This document shows, piece after piece, positions 61,937-64,000 of a stretch of DNA of 64,000 bases. The notes beneath the pieces were generated by a model. It worked only from the letters and a program-made list of their open reading frames with translations. It had not been told where the DNA came from and searched no databases. The stretch's first letter is position 1. Every line of letters begins with the position of its first letter. This DNA is from Streptomyces pactum (lineage in GTDB: Bacteria > Actinomycetota > Actinomycetes > Streptomycetales > Streptomycetaceae): contig NZ_CP019724.1 of NCBI RefSeq assembly GCF_002005225.1, positions 2,792,501 to 2,856,500 on the forward strand, in the 5' to 3' direction. The translations under genes and the position numbers were made by a program.

Positions 61937-62752
61937 TCAGCTCGCCAGTCGGCGGCCTGCGTCCTCCAGGCGGTCCGCGATGGAACCGTTGATGACCTCG
62001 TCACCGACCTGCACCCGGATTCCGCCGAGGACCCGGGGGTCCACGTCGAGGTTGAGGTGCATCGGGCGGCCGTAGACCTTCGCGAGGGCCGCGCCGAGGC
62101 GCCGCTTCTGCGTGTCGCTCAGCGGTACCGCCGAGGTGACGACGGCGACCATGCGGTCCCGCCGGTCGGCGGCGAGCTTGGACAGGGATTCGAGTCCCGA
62201 CTCCAGGCTACGTCCCCGCGGCGCGGTGACAAGCCGCGTCACCAGACGCTCGGTGGTCACGTCCGCCCGGCCGCCGAGCAGGCTGCGCAGCAGCTCACTC
62301 TTGGCCGGGGTGGTGGCCGAGCGGTTGGTCAGCGCGGCGCGCAGCTCGGTGTTCGAGGAGACGATCCGGCCGAACCGGAACAGCTCGTCCTCGACGTTGT
62401 CGAGCCGGCCCGCCTTCTGCGCGGCGGTGAGGTCGGCGGTGTCCGCCAGCTCCTCCAGCGCGTCCACCAGGTCGCGTGACTGCGACCAGCGGGAGCGCAC
62501 CATGCCGGCCACCAGGTCAGCGGCGGGGCCGCTGACCTGGGTGCCGAGGAGGCGCTGGGCGAGCTCCGCCTTGGCCTCGCCGGCCTGCGCCGGGTCGGTG
62601 AGGGCCCGACGCAGCGACACCTCGCGGTGGAGCAGCGCGGTGACGGAGGCCAGCTCGTCGGCGAGCGAGCCGGCGTCCACGGACGTGGAGTCCGTCAGCG
62701 CGTCGAGACGCTCGCGTGCGGCAGCCAGGGCCTCGCGGCTCGCTCCGTTCAT
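61937..62752 (-). CDS. atpH: ATP synthase delta subunit
   Basis: A 271-residue peripheral stalk subunit. Actinobacterial delta is longer than that of E. coli (about 177 aa), with an N-terminal helical bundle and a C-terminal domain VDPRVLGGIRVQVGDEVINGS, the conserved OSCP motif. It overlaps atpF by 4 nt (TCAT). Confidence 0.95.
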   Translation of the reverse strand: MNGASREALAAARERLDALTDSTSVDAGSLADELASVTALLHREVSLRRALTDPAQAGEAKAELAQRLLGTQVSGPAADLVAGMVRSRWSQSRDLVDALEELADTADLTAAQKAGRLDNVEDELFRFGRIVSSNTELRAALTNRSATTPAKSELLRSLLGGRADVTTERLVTRLVTAPRGRSLESGLESLSKLAADRRDRMVAVVTSAVPLSDTQKRRLGAALAKVYGRPMHLNLDVDPRVLGGIRVQVGDEVINGSIADRLEDAGRRLAS

Positions 62753-63309
62753 CGGGTTGCCTCTGCCTTCGTCGCCTTGTCGTCCAGCTCGTCCAGGAAG
62801 CGGTCGATGACGCGGCTCTGCCGGGCGTGGTCCTCGAGGGACTCGCCGACGAGCTTGCCGGCCAGCTGAGTGGCCAACTGTCCGACGTCCTGGCGCAGCG
62901 CGGACGCGGCGGCCTTGCGGTCGGCCTGGATCTGGGCGTGACCGGCGGCGATGATCTCCTCACGCTGCCGCTGGCCTTCCGCGCGCATCTCGGCGATGAG
63001 CGTGGCGCCCTGCTCCTGCGCCTCCTGGCGCAGGCGCGCGGCCTCGTGCCGGGCCTCGGCGAGCTGGGCCTTGTACTGCTCGAGGACGCTCTGGGCCTCG
63101 GTCTGCGCGGCCTCGGCCTTCTCGATACCGCCCTCGATGGCCTCGCGTCGCTGCTCCAGAACCTTGTTGATGTTCGGAAGGAGCTTCTTGCCCAGGACAA
63201 AGAAGACGATCGCGAAGGCGATCAGACCGATGATGAGCTCGGGGATCGCCGGGATGAGAGGGTTCTGCGCCTCTTCCTCAGCCGCCAGCGTTACCAGGGG
63301 CGAGATCAC
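62749..63309 (-). CDS. atpF: ATP synthase b subunit
   Basis: A 186-residue subunit with one N-terminal membrane helix (PELIIGLIAFAIVFFVLGKKLLP) and a long charged coiled coil (EQRREAIEGGIEKAEAAQTE to the end) that forms the stator stalk. The GTG start at 63309 follows AAGGAAC. Confidence 0.95.
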   Translation of the reverse strand: MISPLVTLAAEEEAQNPLIPAIPELIIGLIAFAIVFFVLGKKLLPNINKVLEQRREAIEGGIEKAEAAQTEAQSVLEQYKAQLAEARHEAARLRQEAQEQGATLIAEMRAEGQRQREEIIAAGHAQIQADRKAAASALRQDVGQLATQLAGKLVGESLEDHARQSRVIDRFLDELDDKATKAEATR

Positions 63310-63351
63310 GTCAGTTCCTTCCGTCGAAGTTTCTCGTCGGCCAGGACCGGA

Positions 63352-64000
<649 letters not shown>

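Overview
The window is a high-GC actinobacterial chromosome segment, almost certainly from a Streptomyces close to S. coelicolor. The reasons are strong third-position GC bias, frequent GTG starts, 4-nt stop/start overlaps, and marker genes typical of the genus: scy and filP, nucS, icmA, the chiS/chiR/chiC chitinase locus and the atpBEFHAGDC operon. It reads as conserved core chromosome, not a mobile island. I see no tRNA, rRNA, insertion sequence, integrase or CRISPR array.

Left part (1-20 kb). The 5' end of a HelD/HelR-like helicase gene leaves the window on the left. Next come a merR-trxA operon with a MerR-type promoter, a dicarboxylate carrier gene (dctA) divergent from a CitA/CitB-type two-component pair, and a sugar ABC importer (lipoprotein plus two permeases, no ATPase) behind a promoter that resembles a DasR site. 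Then follow an XRE regulator, pfkA, the pta-ackA operon and pyk, a compact lower-glycolysis and acetate-overflow block. After pyk lies a three-gene DUF6230 / DUF6114 / acidic secreted-protein operon with a long upstream region carrying palindromes, then a thioredoxin-TPR protein.

Middle part (20-46 kb). A TetR gene and icmA face each other across a tandem array of 32-bp hairpin repeats. Beyond are two DUF3817 membrane proteins, a MarR, a thiamine-binding-like protein, three consecutive AIM24 paralogues and another MarR. A two-component pair with an Asp-rich sensor loop is divergent from an Asp-rich PepSY protein. meaB, a thiolase gene and mce (methylmalonyl-CoA epimerase) follow, then the polarity and cytoskeleton genes scy and filP, and two paralogous ABC-2 exporter pairs. 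Smaller genes include a zinc-ribbon-like protein, a luciferase-like monooxygenase and a conserved 130-aa protein. The remnant of an MFS transporter gene lies between the PepSY gene and meaB.

Right part (46-64 kb). nucS is followed by a large P-loop ATPase with one membrane anchor and a Ser/Pro/Thr-rich tail, a STAS protein and a 3-hydroxyacyl-CoA dehydrogenase. A scar of a regulator/ABC-transporter cassette precedes a cobalamin adenosyltransferase. Two membrane proteins come next, then chiS-chiR-chiC with two DasR-like direct repeats at the chiC promoter, a DUF2550 protein, and the ATP synthase operon on the minus strand, which leaves the window inside atpB.

Functional links. IcmA, MeaB, Mce and the cobalamin adenosyltransferase belong to B12-dependent acyl-CoA rearrangement. 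Thiolase and hydroxyacyl-CoA dehydrogenase feed the same acyl-CoA pool. The chitinase and the CUT1 importer may share DasR-type control. Several genes have a TANNNT box 6-8 nt before the start codon, which suggests leaderless transcripts. Gene names and family statements come from recognising sequence motifs and from memory; no database search was made.
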